A stretch of DNA of 64,000 nt, taken from the NCBI GenBank assembly GCA_038502055.1, contig JAXRKN010000043.1:2418001-2482000 (forward strand), read 5' to 3'. Both the position numbers and the translations under genes were made by a program. This stretch comes from Tanytarsus gracilentus. Its lineage: Eukaryota > Arthropoda > Insecta > Diptera > Chironomidae. The first letter of the stretch is position 1. Every line of letters starts with the position of its first letter. Below are positions 41,826-54,900 of this stretch, piece after piece. Below the pieces are notes generated by a model. That model made no database searches and had not been told where the DNA came from. It was given only the letters and a program-made list of their open reading frames with translations.

Positions 41826-44800
41826 ACATCAGCCTAAATTATCCATCGAGCAAACGAACTCAAGTAATTTCCATTGTGTCTCTCTGTGAGCCGAATAATT
41901 ACACGAATTTATTTAAAAACATGAACATTCGCACACAATCTGCCTTACACAGCTCCAATTTCACAACATTTAACAACAATTTGCTTTTAGGTCTTATCAT
42001 TTTATAAAAAGCGTCTACAATGCAAATGCACAACACCTCGAAATAATTCACCATGATATCTCATTTTGTGTCATGTAATTTGAGTTGTTTTGCAAACACA
42101 AATTTGAGTTTAAAATCATAAAAGCAAACAAACTAGTTTCACATGAGATTCAAGTCAACGATTTTAGGAAATTTTAGGCATTAAGCAGAGAAATGTGGGT
42201 GATCATCTTGACAATTCATTAGAAGCCTTTAACTGCACTGGAAACTGAAGATTATACATAATGGTTACTGGAGCTGTGATGATGATAGTTTGCCATTATT
42301 GTTGACTTCCTGGTTGAAAAACCCCAGGAAGAAAAATTCATAAAATAAGTCTACGAAATATTTAAAATTGTCAAAAACAAAAATCAAGTTAAAAAATAAA
42401 AAATTAAATTTTAAAATAAAAACATTTCAAACTGGTCGAAATCGCCCTCAAACTGCACATTTAAAGTCAAACTCAAAGAAAATAGAGCATGATGAGGGAG
42501 AATTGTAGAATTTCGAAGAAATAAGATAAGAAGATGGCCCATCATGTACACACAAACAGCCTTACAAAATACATTTTCTCCATTTCGACTTATCTCACTC
42601 GCAGCTACCAATTTTTGATTGTCATTTTTGATACCGTTACACGAGTGAGTTGCCATGTAATAAAAGCAATCCAGTAGAAGCTTCTTTATATATAAACTCG
42701 TTGTCGTTTAAGGATCATATAACACAGAAAAAAAGAGAGAAAAAAGCTGTCAAATCAATTATCAGATTTCATGCCATCTTCACGATTTTTTTCGCTTGCT
42801 TGAGGATGTTGCGGAGGTTGGCTGGATTTCCTCATCAATGTAAAATATCGATTTTCATTTTTAAAGAGTGAAAAACTTTAATAAAATTGAGAGAAAAATT
42901 CATTCAACGTTGCTGCAGCAAAAAAAATAAATCAAGTGTCGAGACACCGAAAATTCAATTTTGTTTCATTAAAAGTGAACTCGATTATGATCATCGCATA
43001 AAAGCTTCGAGTGATTCATCGAAATAATGAAATTAATTATAGTAATTTCATTTAATGTCACATCGAGTCATTGTTAAAATTTTATGAATTTTTTTCTGAA
43101 CTTTAAAAAACCTTTTTTTAAAACTTTAAGCTTTACTAAACTTTTTTGTTCAAATTTTTAAAATTATCTCTAAGATTTTAAAGTCTTTTCAAGTATATCA
43201 ACCCTCACAACAAAAGCTCACTTTGCAATTTATTCCATCGCACATAATTTGCAATCCTATTTCTTTCAAATTCTCATGCAAATAAACAATTCCTTCCTCT
43301 CAAGTGGATAAAGTGCTTTTTATTCACTCAACAACATTTTTATTGTGTGTATAGGAAGTAAAACCAAGCGTCAATAAACTGTGTGACGCAGTGGCTCACT
43401 TGTCGTTGAGAAAAGGCGCTTAAAAATTGTTTTGTAATGTTCAAGTGGGAATTTGCATATATCACGAGCCATGCACATTGCTGCGAGTAAAAAGAGAACT
43501 TAACATAATCCTCAGCTATATGCAAAGTTGGTGAAAATTTGCTCCTCATAAAAAGTACAATTGGATGATGTACAATGGGAGAGAAATAAATAAAATGAAA
43601 AACAATATTCCATATATGGAGGAAAACTATCTGAGCTGCACACTCCACTCATTCTCAATATCTACGTGACTAAGCAAAAAACACAAGAGAAAGGGAGAAA
43701 AGTTTTCCAATTAAAATGAGCGAGATTTTTTATATTTTAATGATTTTTAGTTGCAGGGCTAAAAAAACTTGAAAAGTAATTTTGAAAAAAAATTTTGCGA
43801 AATTCCAAAATTATTTTTTATCTCCTTATTTTTATCTTCAAGTTTTTTCCTTGTTCAACGACAAATTGGACATTGACGACTTTGAATTTCACCGAAATCA
43901 TGTCAATTCGTTTTCAGCACATTCCTTTCTCAATTGATTTTCATCTCACTCTCATCTAGTCGATAATGACTTCATGTGAATCAATTTGAGCGGGAGAGAA
44001 TTGAGAAAAATGATAACACTTGATGTCATGTTGAGCAAGAGAAAGCTGAGACAATCTCGTTAGTGACATTGACGAAAAAAATTAAATTTTGAACATGAAA
44101 AAAATTAAGAAGAGGCATAAAGTCAATATCGCGTAAACAATAAATTTAATGAGGAGGAAAATTTGTTGTTTGTGTAAATAAAGAAAATTTTTTTAATGAA
44201 CTTTTTGAATGAATCGAGTTATGAAAGATGAAAAGAGAAAAAAAATAAACTAAAATATTTTTTAAATTTTAAAAAGCCGTTAAAATTAGAAAATTTCATC
44301 AATGTCAACCTGAACTCAATAAAATCCTCGCCTACACCTCAAAAGCCTCAACTTTGTCATCTCCCAAAATTCGCGCCTAACGAAGCGTGCTGATGGGAAA
44401 TACAAATCAGCGTGCGGTGGCAATATAAAGTACATACAAAGAAATCGCGTTACCCAAATAATCAATGATGCCTTGTCAACCATATCATTTGAGACGCATC
44501 AAAATGTTATGCGAGAAAATATTCAGAAAGAACTTTTTTCTAAATTGTGTATGCGTTTGCTGCTGTAAGAAACGAAGAAGATCTAAATCGGTGATATCAT
44601 AAACATCATGCTTTGAATTTAAAACAATCTCACGGTAAATATGTGACACACGAAAAAATGCTCCTGGGGATGGGAAGAATGAAATATTTTTTTGCGATGA
44701 TTTATCAAAAAATAGAGAAGGACGAATAATTTGACGATATAGAAATGAGAAAAGGGAATAAGAAGAAAACAAATGTAAATAGAAACAATCATTCTGAATC

Positions 44801-46586
44801 AAGGGACGAATCTAGCCGGAAAAAAATTGATAGAATTTTTTTATTGAAATTCTGTCATAAAAATATTATTTTCCAAGTCTCCAACCCTTTAACGATTCTC
44901 GACCAAAAAGAATTATGGATACACGAAGATGATAAATTGCTGCGGATAAAATATTCAAATACACTCGACAACGTACACACACGGAGAGCCGTCGAGGTTG
45001 ATAGGCCGCTGGCAAAATATTGTAGAGCTTTTACACAATGCATTGGCTGGCTTTACATTCTTCTCTCCGAGACAACCATTTTTCTCCCCGGGTATTTTAG
45101 CATCTTATTCTCTGCCACTTGATGGTTTTCACGTCTCCATTAGAGGGATTTCTTTCTGCTTCATACACACACGCTTTATACCTTTTTTTGCTCCTCTTCT
45201 CGCTCCCTTCGTCGACCTCATCACTCAGCTTCTTCTCCTAATAAAGTTGAGCGAACCGTCTTTCTATATCGAGAACAATGGAAGATCCGTGCGAGGCATA
45301 ACAAGACATATCTCCATTGTCTTTCTCTTCTTATTGTCTTGAGGAAAAATTTTACTCGACGATGAGGGAAGGAAGGAAATTTGTAATGGAGGCAATTTTC
45401 ACGCATATACGAGCTTTTGAATTTTATAGACTCGCTTGTCGAGTGATTAAGATTTAGGGATAAGATTTTTGAAGGAAAAATTTAAGTTATTTTTAGAGTT
45501 TAGTAAATTTTGAGCTTTTTAAAATTTTATGTTGAATTTTAAGGTTTTAAAATGAAATTCAAATTTTAAAATCATAATTTAACAAATAAAAATTTAAAGA
45601 CTTTTTTTCTGCTCTTGAATATTTTTCACAAAAATCAAAAAGTAACAAACAAAATTTTATTTACACGCAATATAAAAAAATTACAATGCAATCCCACAGA
45701 AAATGTCTTAAATTTTATTTTCCTCGTGTGAGGTTAGTAAAAAAAGCTCAACAAAACACAAACCGAAATTTTTATTGTGCAGGCTCGCAAAACCATAATT
45801 TATCACTTCAGGTAGATCCTTTCGATATATCACTCGCTTTCTCTTTATTTTCCTTACTCACTTCACTTCAACCATCTTCTCCCTCGTGTTTCGATAGTAA
45901 ATTAAGTGCTTCGAAGAGAGAGAAAGGAAATTTTTTCCCTTATCAATGTCTTTCTGTCGTCATTTTGTGCTTCGAGCAAATAAGAAGTAAATTTTTTTGC
46001 TGCTTCGTTTTCTCCGATTTGAAGTGAGGTGAAAATTATCGAAATTCGTGTGTGAGCTTTTGGTATAAAACAAACGTCACGTCTCAACATATTTACAGTC
46101 GATTCTTATGTGTCATAAAAATAAGGAAAATTTTTGAACCCCTAAAAATGCGTTGACGCATGAAATTATTTGATTTTCATCCTGTTTTTAAGCTTTTTAA
46201 ATATTAAAATAAATTAAAATAATAAAGTTAAAGCATGATAATACAAAACTTTAATATAACTAAAGTTTTTCCTTTAATCATTAAATTTCTCGCAAAAACA
46301 ATTTTTTATTCCATTAAATTTTTCTTTTGTGTGCGTCCATACAAAATGACGATAACAATGATGATATGACAGCCAAACAAACACCAAATGCATATTCATA
46401 GATAATTTCACATACGATAATATAATTTATTGTCCATGTGTGGAAAATGAATCAACATTTCATCCTAATGATGGCACATAAAATAGTTTTTTTTCTGAAT
46501 TGAATCGAAATGGAATCGATAAAGAGGAGATTGAGGGCAAATTGATAGGTCGGATGAGATAAAAAGGGGAAAAATGGTCATTGTCA

Positions 46587-48432
46587 TTACTCGAATTTGT
46601 TAGAATTTCCAATTGTCATTCTTGGCGATTCAAATTGAAGAATGATGAAAAGATAAGTGCAGCAAGCGGATGCCATCTAAAATTATTGATAAAAAATTAG
46701 CACTTGAACGAAAGAAAAAATCTCACCGAGAGCAGCAAAGTCCAATCAATCGTAAAAAGCCTGCACGAAAATTTCGTTCTTCGATGTCGAATTTGCTGCG
46801 ATAAAACAGCAAGCTATCAAATGTGAGAAATTCGATATTTTTATGGTGAATACAAAAAAAATGAATTATGTGAGCAAAATAAATGTCAAAAAATGTACTT
46901 GATCTAATAAAGTCTCATCGCAAAAATTGTTTATGGCTCTCGATATTGTCGTGCAACAATTGTTTCCCTGGTGTGACATGCAATAAAAAAATAATTCAAT
47001 AAATATCCTTGAAAATAAATTTTTTGAGAGGGTTTTTGTAAAAAGCTTTTAAAAAATCATCACGAATTTTTATCAAAAACTCTTTTCATTTCAAAATTTC
47101 TCACCGCTCGTGTTGCTGATGCTGCAAATGAGATTGACGAAAGCATAAAAACAGCATTAAAGCAAGTCCAAATGAAATTCAATATTGACAACGTAATTTC
47201 CTCTATCAATGGCTTATAGAGCGTACGAGAGATGATTGTCGAGGAGAAAACTGTCGTGAAGAGTATGTAAACCATTCCGGGCAGCAGCTGCAGGCATTGA
47301 GATGAAAATGAAAAATGAGCAAACCATCTAGGTCAGCAGAGTCACACACGAAAAAAGAGAGAGAGAATTTCTTACCTCACATGCAAAGGACGAGTTTATC
47401 ATCTCGACTGCGTCATTAAGCTTATCATGCATTATTGCAATTTTACGAATGAGCTTTATTCGCATGGAGTCGTTGAAGCAGTGCTGCTGTGAGATTTCTG
47501 TGCATGAAATTGCTTTTTGTGAAAAGTGTGACCTAAAAAATGAAAGTGAGTTTAGTGGAAAAGTCAAGGGATGGAAAATTTTATAGATTTTGCCAAGATT
47601 TTGTAAATTTCAATTTTTAAAAAATTAAAAATCTTCCCCTTAAACTTATGCAACCATAGAAAATTTTAAAATCCAACCCTCGAACTTTAATTTAACTCAC
47701 ACCAAGCATCTGCTGAGCAATTCAAACCTCAACTTTACGCTAACTGCCGCAAAAATGAATTGATAATTTGTGAGAATGTAAATCATGGTGACAATGAAGT
47801 AAGTAACGTTCAGCACCATGTCGTATGGTAATTTCAATACGTAAAATGCGAATGCGATTATTGCAATCAAAAACGAGGTTGCAAAAATAATTAAGGTCTG
47901 CATGTGATATTTCATTGCCTTAAAGTTGACATGGCACGAGATTAGAGATGTCTAAAAGAAAAGAATTAGAATTTTTTGATGACAATTTCAATGAAAGAGA
48001 ACTTTAACACTTTTGACATAGTTTATGAATCTTCAAAAAAATTAAAGAAAACAAATCATTTAAATCTAGCATTCCATTTTTTCATACTCACACCACACTT
48101 ACATAATCATCAAACTCATTCATGAGACGGAAAAACTTTTCGATATTTTTCCGACTGAACAGGCTCCAAAATTGTATGAAGAATGTGGCGAAAAGTTGAA
48201 AGATAAGCAGCCATCCCAAAAGGACAATCTTTGATTTTTCGCCTGGTTCTCTCGCTCCTTCGACGATGTTTAAAATTATTAGATATGTCACGAGAAACAA
48301 CCCAAAAATCATCCACAAGATATTTTTCCATTTCACACTAACTTCACCGCTTTTGAGGTTAATTTCAAAGGGCAAAATCCCAAATAATTTGAGAGCTTTA
48401 TAGAGCGGAGAAAATGAGTCGAGTGAATTCAT
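46587..48432 (-). CDS. gustatory receptor (insect 7tm_7 family), seven exons
   Basis: Reading the minus strand, exons are 48432-48103, 47951-47701, 47532-47376, 47287-47105, 46967-46899, 46813-46727 and 46676-46587; all junctions have GT-AG and keep frame, giving 388 residues, a typical Gr length. The start MNSLDSFSPLYKALKLFGILP is the usual Gr beginning. Seven hydrophobic segments lie near 36-57, 70-92, 126-148, 153-178, 247-266, 275-300 and 344-374. The family's HxxLxxAxxxIN-type stretch reads MHDKLNDAVEMINSSF before TM5. The last three exons are tiny (69, 87 and 90 nt), all phase 0, as is ancestral for insect Grs; they supply LSQQIRHRRTKFSC and the signature TYLFIILQF (366-374). Expected function is a plasma-membrane ligand-gated taste channel subunit in gustatory neurons; ligand unknown. 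An inverted-repeat island fills most of the second intron. Confidence 0.88.
47564..47684. mobile_element. MITE-like island inside Gr intron 2
   Basis: The left end is TCAAGGGATGGAAAATTTTA; the reverse complement of the right end is TCGAGGGTTGGATTTTAAAA, an imperfect inverted repeat with a 4-nt indel that continues into the interior. It lies within the 168-bp intron between exons 2 and 3 of the gustatory-receptor gene and makes up most of it. Confidence 0.5.
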
Positions 48433-49747
48433 TTCGATTCCGTTATTTCTTCTTTATATCGGGCGGAAAGTTTAAAAGCAAACAAAAGGCGAGATGGAAG
48501 TAAATGAAATTAGTTCTTTAAGTCCTTTCTCGCAACACGACGCGCACTAAAAGCGATTAATAAGCTTTTTACTCTAAACTTTTTCTGCACGAGTCTTTTT
48601 CCTTGTTATAATCCTTTACAAGCACCGCTGATTCCACAAACAACATCAGGAAATAATTTTGCTTTGTTAATTGAGGGGAAAGTTTGGAAAATTGTTTAAT
48701 TTTGGTTAAGAATTAATTTAAATTTTAAAATTTTGAAATTAAAAAGGTTTAAAAATCTTGAAAGCTTTAAATTTCAAAAAGCTTTCATAATTTTAAAGCT
48801 TTTTTTGAAAAATTTCAAAAAACTAAATTTAAAATGTCGAAAATTTACAATTTGAAAAGCTTTAAATTTTTTTAAAAAATTCCCCAATTTTTTCTCCTCA
48901 CCCTCCCTCAATACCAACAATTATTTTCTCTTTCCTCAACATTTTCTTCTTCTTAATTTCTTTCTTCCTCGAAAAAAAATTTTGCTTCTTCACTTCGCTT
49001 TCAAAACAACTCTCTCGACAGCACACAAGCTGAACATCCTGGCAAAGAATGAAATGAACAAATGAAAAAGAAAATGCTAAAACAACAATTCGTTCGTCCC
49101 AGTCATTATTTGTTCGGAAAAAACTCCACTTTGAAAACATAAAATTTCATTTTCATTAATTTGTGTTTACGCTGGAAATAAGTTTTGTTTATTTGCGTAG
49201 GAGAACAAAAAATTCTGTGCGCTTTTTTTAAGGAGAGTAAATTATGGTAATTATTTCCATTATTATGTGCGGATGATGAAATGTATGCAGAGAGTTACTT
49301 TGTGGTGATGGAAATGAAAGTTTTTCTCCAGACGAAAAGAAGAAAAAACTTTCCAACATGATTAATGAGGATTTCTTGTGGGAAAAAAATTATTTCTCAT
49401 CTTGCTCCCAGTTTCTCTCTTAATTGAATGATCTTGGCCTAAGATTTTGCAAATTATCTGAAATTATTCAGGATCTCTTGAAGGTGTTTAAATTTTGTAT
49501 AAAAAAATTTAGAGATTAAAAAATCAAACTTTGAATTTTTAAAGTTAAAAATTAAAAATTGACGAATTATTTTTATTATTACTCACTTTTTTATCAGTGA
49601 AACCCTCAAAACCAAACGTGTCACTACTTAAATTTTTAATTGTGTTATTTTTCATTATCAGGTGATACTTTTTCTTTTTTTATCAAAACACGCGCGAAAT
49701 TTGTTGCTGTAAAATTTCTGGTTTAAACTTCGATCGATCGGAATTAT
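48433..49747. other. intergenic, Gr / esterase divergent spacer
   Basis: The minus-strand Gr and plus-strand esterase diverge from here. At 48750-48870 there is a loose cluster of AAAGCTTT palindromes in AAATTT sequence (four within about 120 bp). An 80-codon minus ORF at 48898-49140 is Lys/Phe-rich low complexity and not supported as a gene. Single TTATC strings also occur near 49656 and 49680. Confidence 0.45.
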
Positions 49748-49758
49748 TTATCTTATCA
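49748..49758 (+). promoter_or_regulatory. paired GATA sites upstream of the esterase
   Basis: TTTATCTTATCA holds two back-to-back GATA-factor sites (TTATC and CTTATCA, i.e. TGATAAG on the other strand) about 65-75 bp before the ATG. The same 12 bases occur at a similar distance upstream of the SWEET gene. A weak initiator TTAGTC is at 49792-49797. In insects, TGATAAG is the typical site of midgut GATA factors; gut expression is inference. Confidence 0.45.
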
Positions 49759-49822
49759 AGATATTTTTAGCAATTTTTTATACAGAGCAAATTAGTCTTC
49801 GCACGACCCGCAAAGCGTCAAG

Positions 49823-51970
49823 ATGTCGAAAATATTTTTAATTTTTTTTGTCGTGTTTTTTTCGGCTGAAGCTCAAGTGATTGTAAATACTCAATATGGA
49901 CCAATTCGAGGAGCTCAAAAGATTTCACAGCTGAACACAACTTATTTAAGTTTTCAGCGAATTCCGTACATGCGACCGCCTGTAAATAATAAAAAAATTG
50001 CGTAACTTTTTTTATTTATTTTTTTTCTCAGGAAAATTATTTCCGCTTTCGAGATCCTGTTCCACCTCAAAACTGGACAGAAACTTTGGATTGCACGCAA
50101 GAAGGTCCTCGCTTTCCTCAAATTGACTTCACTTGGGAACCGCCTTTCGCTCCATTTCGTGGTGAACTCGACTCAATGCATATCAATGTTTTCACTAAGA
50201 ACTTAAACCCAACTTCAAAATATCCAGTCATGGGTAAGGCGTGATATGATAACCAATCATATCTAATCAATTAAGTGATAATTAATTTTATATTATTCTT
50301 TAGTTTGGATCCACGGCGGAGGCTTTCGAACTGGAAGTGGATTAAGTGAAATTTATGGTAGCGTAATTTCACTTTAAAACTGATAAGATAAAAAATCAAT
50401 TTTATTGTGTTAGGTCCTGATTATTTGATGGAACGCGACGTCATTTTAGTTACTTTCAATTATCGTCTACAAGTTTTTGGATTTGCGAGCTTTGACGATC
50501 CCGATCTTGGAATTCCAGGAAATGCCGGATTCAAAGATCAAGTCATGGCTCTTCGCTGGGTGAAAGAAAATATTGAAAATTTCGGCGGAGATTCACAGAA
50601 TATTACAATTTTTGGCCAATCGAGTGGAGGCGGTTGTGCCCACTATCATATAATATCTCCAGCATCGAAAGATTTATTCCAAAGATCAATCATCATATCA
50701 GGAAGTGCTTTTAATCCTGCATATGCTGCCATTCCGAGACGAAATTGGGCTTTCAGAATTGCAACGATGATCGGCTACGGTGGACCGGAAGTTGATCGAC
50801 AAATTTTAGAATTTTTAGAAGTTGCCGATCCACAAGAACTTTTTAGTGCTGCTGGAAATCTTTTAACTCCTTACGTGAGAAATTTTCAATTCATTATTTT
50901 TGTTTATTTTTAATAATTTTTAGGAACGAAATGTTGAGAGACTAATTAATGCTTTTGGACCTGTAATCGAGCCATACGATAATGGAAATGCATTTATGCT
51001 AGCACATCCTGAAGAACTTGCAAAAAATGCGTGGGGAAATGACATTGACATCATGATTGGAGCTGCATCATTTGAAAATGGTCGATTGCTTCCATTTTTA
51101 ATGATGGACACTTCAATTGGTGCTGCATTTATGGACTTCACATCGTGGGTGCCTTATCCACTGAATAAAACTGAACAAGAAAGACAAATTTATGGTGAAA
51201 TGCTGAAATTAACTTATTTCGGTAATGTCGATCCATCACCTTTGATGTATGAATCTTTAATTGTGGTAAGTAACAGTGTACAGCGATGGACAATTACAAA
51301 ATTTTGAGAAATTACATGAATTTTGTATGAAAATATAATTAATTACTTGTAATTTTTATTCTTTTACAAGCTCTCGAACGATTTCGCGTTTTGGCACGTC
51401 ATTGATCGAGTTGTTCAACAAAGACTGCGAGATAATTCTCAGGGAAGAAATTGGGTCTTCAGATTCGATGCGAATGATGACAATAATTGCTTTCGAGCAT
51501 GGACAAATTTTCCAGAAACATTTCATCCATATCGTCGAGCCATTCACATGGATGAATTATGTTTCTTATTTAAAACAAGTTTTGCAACAATTCCTGAATA
51601 TGGAAGTCAATCTTTCGATCTTTGGCAACGCACGGTAAGTTACTAAATTTTTCATTTCAACTTAAGAAATTAAATTAAAAATAATATTTTCCAGCTTGAC
51701 GTTTTTACAAGATTTGCGGCGAGCGGCAATCCAGGAATTGAGTCGTGGATCAGTAGCTCAAACTCAACGCTGACTTTATCGGGTTATAACATCAGAGAAA
51801 ATACAAATTTATCATCATTTGGAATTCTTCCTGAAATGTCTCGCATGAAAGTTTGGCGCGAAATTTATGAGCCATTCGTAGATGAACCTCAAACTGATGG
51901 CATTGGCAAAATTAATTGTTCGCGATTCTTAATACTCACATTAATGATCTTTATAATTAGTTTGAAATGA
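49823..51970 (+). CDS. carboxyl/cholinesterase (type-B carboxylesterase), secreted or membrane-anchored
   Basis: Seven exons: 49823-49981, 50032-50233, 50304-50357, 50414-50874, 50924-51265, 51371-51634 and 51695-51970; 585 residues, normal for the family. Signal peptide is MSKIFLIFFVVFFSAEA. The alpha/beta-hydrolase features appear in order: oxyanion-hole HGGGF (124-128), nucleophile elbow GQSSG with Ser208, acid Glu343 in AASFENG, and His465 in RAIHMDE. Spacing suits the usual Ser-Glu-His triad, so it should hydrolyse esters. The elbow is GQSSG rather than the common GESAG; Gln at this place is also seen in juvenile hormone esterases (GQSAG), and RF, DQ and an HxDE-like motif are present, but this does not prove that role. 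The normally conserved EDCL is LDSM here, so one Cys of the first disulfide is missing (the partner Cys in LDCTQ remains). A hydrophobic C-terminal tail (about 569-585) could be a GPI-anchor signal or membrane tail. It lies between two Gr genes on the opposite strand; substrate unknown. Confidence 0.9.
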
Positions 51971-51990
51971 ATATGTGAAAATTTTAAAGC

Positions 51991-51996
51991 AATAAA
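51991..51996 (+). terminator. poly(A) signal of the esterase
   Basis: AATAAA lies 21 bp after the TGA stop at 51968-51970, in A/T-rich sequence. Confidence 0.6.
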
Positions 51997-54900
51997 AAAT
52001 TTAAAATTCTTTACTTCAAATCTTTTTTGAGATTTTTAAAAACTTCCAGAAAAAAATCGAAAACAGTTCAAGAAAAAAGTTTGTAGCTCTAAGCATAAAG
52101 TTCTGCAAAAAAGAATCAAATGAAGCATGACTCGATCCTTTTTTGAACTCAATCCATGTCACTTTGTTGAATGATGGAAAAAGTATAACCCAACATCATC
52201 AACACGGTCTATTGAGACGAGCCAAGTATGGAAACAGAAAAAGTGTTGTGGTTTATTTAATAATTTGATTTTTTAGAGAAAAGTTACGTAAGAAAATTTT
52301 TCAACATTCAAATTCAAATTTCATCAAATTTTTTATATGTCCATGCTTGGAAAACATGAAGATAGAAAGTTCTTCGCTTCAATAGAGCAAATGCACTTGC
52401 TTATAATAAAACTCAATTGGTATCTTTTTAAGAAGTTTTTTATGATCTTTTCAAAGTTGGTCTCAAGGTGCTCAATAAATAATTCTAGACTTTTCACTCA
52501 AATAACTTTTATATGTTTATTGTGTTATTAAAATTCAAAATTTTCTCATCTTTACGATCATCTCGCTTGATATGAAAACTTATGAATATCTCATTTAAAT
52601 TCAAATCATTGCGGCCACAATGCGCCTTTCTGTTTCTCACATTATTTTTCATAGAAATGCTTTCAAGGTAAATTTTAATTTAAATTCACTTTTGCAGAAA
52701 ATAAAAAGTTAGAGAAATATTTTCCCTCACAAGAGGCAAAATACAAAACGGAAAGCACGGCGCTGACTGTTGCGAAAGGTCGAGTGAGAGAATTTTCTTT
52801 TATTTCACATCCATTTGTTCCTCCCTTCATTATATTTTGCCTTCGCCAGCACAAAAGGTAAAAGAACGAAGCGAGCGAGATCCCAAATGGACGGAAAGCC
52901 TTCAAAGAACGATTATGGCCCAACAAAATTAGCAGAAAATTGCAATAAAAAATATGAAACCATTTAATTTAATAAAAGAGAGAAAAAACCTTATCAAGAA
53001 GTTTTTATTAAACTTTTTATTTCACTCTTTCTTATCGCTTTTATGGACAATTCTAGATGTAAATTGAATGGGGAGAAAATTTTTGGCCTCGAAGAATTTT
53101 TCCGCATAATTTCTACGCGCAAAATTTCTTTATGGAATTATTTTAAATGGAAAGATTTTTGGCAGTCTCATGGATTTTCATAATTAAGTTTTTGAGTTGA
53201 ACAAATATAAATTTGTATTGAATTTTTTCCATTGATTAATTAAAATCCGTTCCATTAATTAATCAATTTTTACTTCATTATTCGCATCAAATTAATTAAA
53301 CTCAATCGTTCATTTTTTTTTGAGGCGATGAAATATCAGACAATTAAAATTATCCATTCACGCGAAAAAAATTAAAAATTGTCAATGGATATTTTTCCCT
53401 CGCACATTGCGAAAAATCGATGAAAAACATTAATGATGATAAACGATTTTTCGCTTTTAGATATATTATGAAAAAATTGCTGCACGCTGACTTGATGGTG
53501 GCCAATTTTCCAAGGAAAATCCCTGCAATTTAAAAACTTGAATGTCGTTCTTGGTTAAAAATATTGTCAAGTAATCCAAGCGAAGATTTATTCGCTTTTC
53601 ACTCATCACTCACGCTGCGAGATGTAATTTTTCACAATTCGAGTCTCAACTCGATTAATCAAACATCATCGAAAATGATTCAACATCAAAATGATAATGA
53701 ACGACGAGGAGAAAATTGATGGCGAGTAATTTAAAATTTACTCGTGTTGAATTTATTCAAAGAAATCTCGTTGAACTTTAGGTGCTTGAATTTTTTTGAG
53801 AGTGAATAAATTCAATCTTGCCATCCAATCAAATTTAATTGGAGCTCCATGTCGATAATCGCCAGACAGCAGTCCCATAAGAATTGACTCTATTTTTGTT
53901 CATCATGGCAACTGTGCCAATATTGATGATAAAATAAAAATATTTCTCTGCCAATCATTATGTGCCGGAGTTACAATATGTCGATGCCAAAAAATAATTT
54001 TGCGAGAACATCTTTTGAAGTCAATTCAATAGTATTGAAAATGAGGTTGTTTGGAGGGGAAATAATAAGCAATACAGACATATCGAAAGTTGATCTCAAG
54101 GCAATTTTGTAAAATGAAAATTGAAGCACTGTTGAAGGACAAGAGTTTATGAGGATTTTAGATATTTTTAGTTTTTGTAACGTTTTTTAAAATTTTGAAT
54201 TTTAAAACCTTTTAAATCAACAATCAACAACCTAAAGCCCTCACACAGTGAATAAAACCCAAAGCGCATCTTTTCACTCGTTCAACAGAACTCAAAAATT
54301 TCTCGAACCACTCAAATGTAATGATGATAATCCTTATTGAGAGTTTATTGTATTTTCCAAAGCAATTTCTCTGTACATTTCAACAGCATCAGTTTCAATT
54401 ATGGCCAAAACCATAAAATGATCGTAATTCTCTCAACAGCAACAAAAAAAGCATAAACTATAAACACTTTTTTCCTTCTTTCGCTATATTTCAACGGAAA
54501 GGTAATTGAGTTCTACATTAGGAAGCTAATAAATAGAATTAAGATGAATTCAGTTTCCTCCAAATGGCTTTCAATTTGCAGCTTTCATATATAAATTTTC
54601 TCGGAAGGACCTCACATAAATTTGGTATGCAATTTTCATCATGGAATGTTTGCTTTTTGCACGTTTAATGCTCGCGTTTTATTTTTGTAGCAAAATTTGT
54701 TTTCCATAAATTTGGAAACTTTTAATTAGTCTGTCAAAATTATTTTAAATTTTTGAAAACCGTTAATTTAATTTTTAAAATATTTAATCAAAAAAATTTA
54801 AATTTTGAAAATTTTTAACGTCATTAAAATATTTTTAGAAATTTCCATTTTTCGCACCGAACTGCAAATTCAGCTGAATTTATTTTTCCATGCAGCGTAC

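Larger units (their letters stand above)
28953..46586. other. large gene-poor region
   Basis: About 17.6 kb with no supportable gene. The first few hundred bases should be 3' UTR of the YGxP gene, but no clear AATAAA was found near its stop. The rest is AT-rich spacer with small nonsense ORFs. Supported contents are inverted-repeat islands (30787-30946, 37766-37884, 39671-39794, 41709-41825), four short tRNA-T-arm-like strings (31694, 31950, 33281, 36598), and TTTAACGG patches (37790, 44277). Regulatory DNA or noncoding RNA cannot be excluded. Confidence 0.5.

Noticed and set aside
44485..45406. Overlapping 60-125 codon ORFs on both strands
   Set aside because: Longest ORFs of the desert, but overlapping on opposite strands with no recognisable domain, signal or splice partners.
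47105..48432. Gr as a pseudogene lacking TM7
   Set aside because: Three phase-0 micro-exons downstream restore the C-terminus with the Gr signature.
48898..49140. Minus ORF with Lys-rich tail
   Set aside because: Derived from TTCTTCTTT-type pyrimidine runs; no homology or gene signals.
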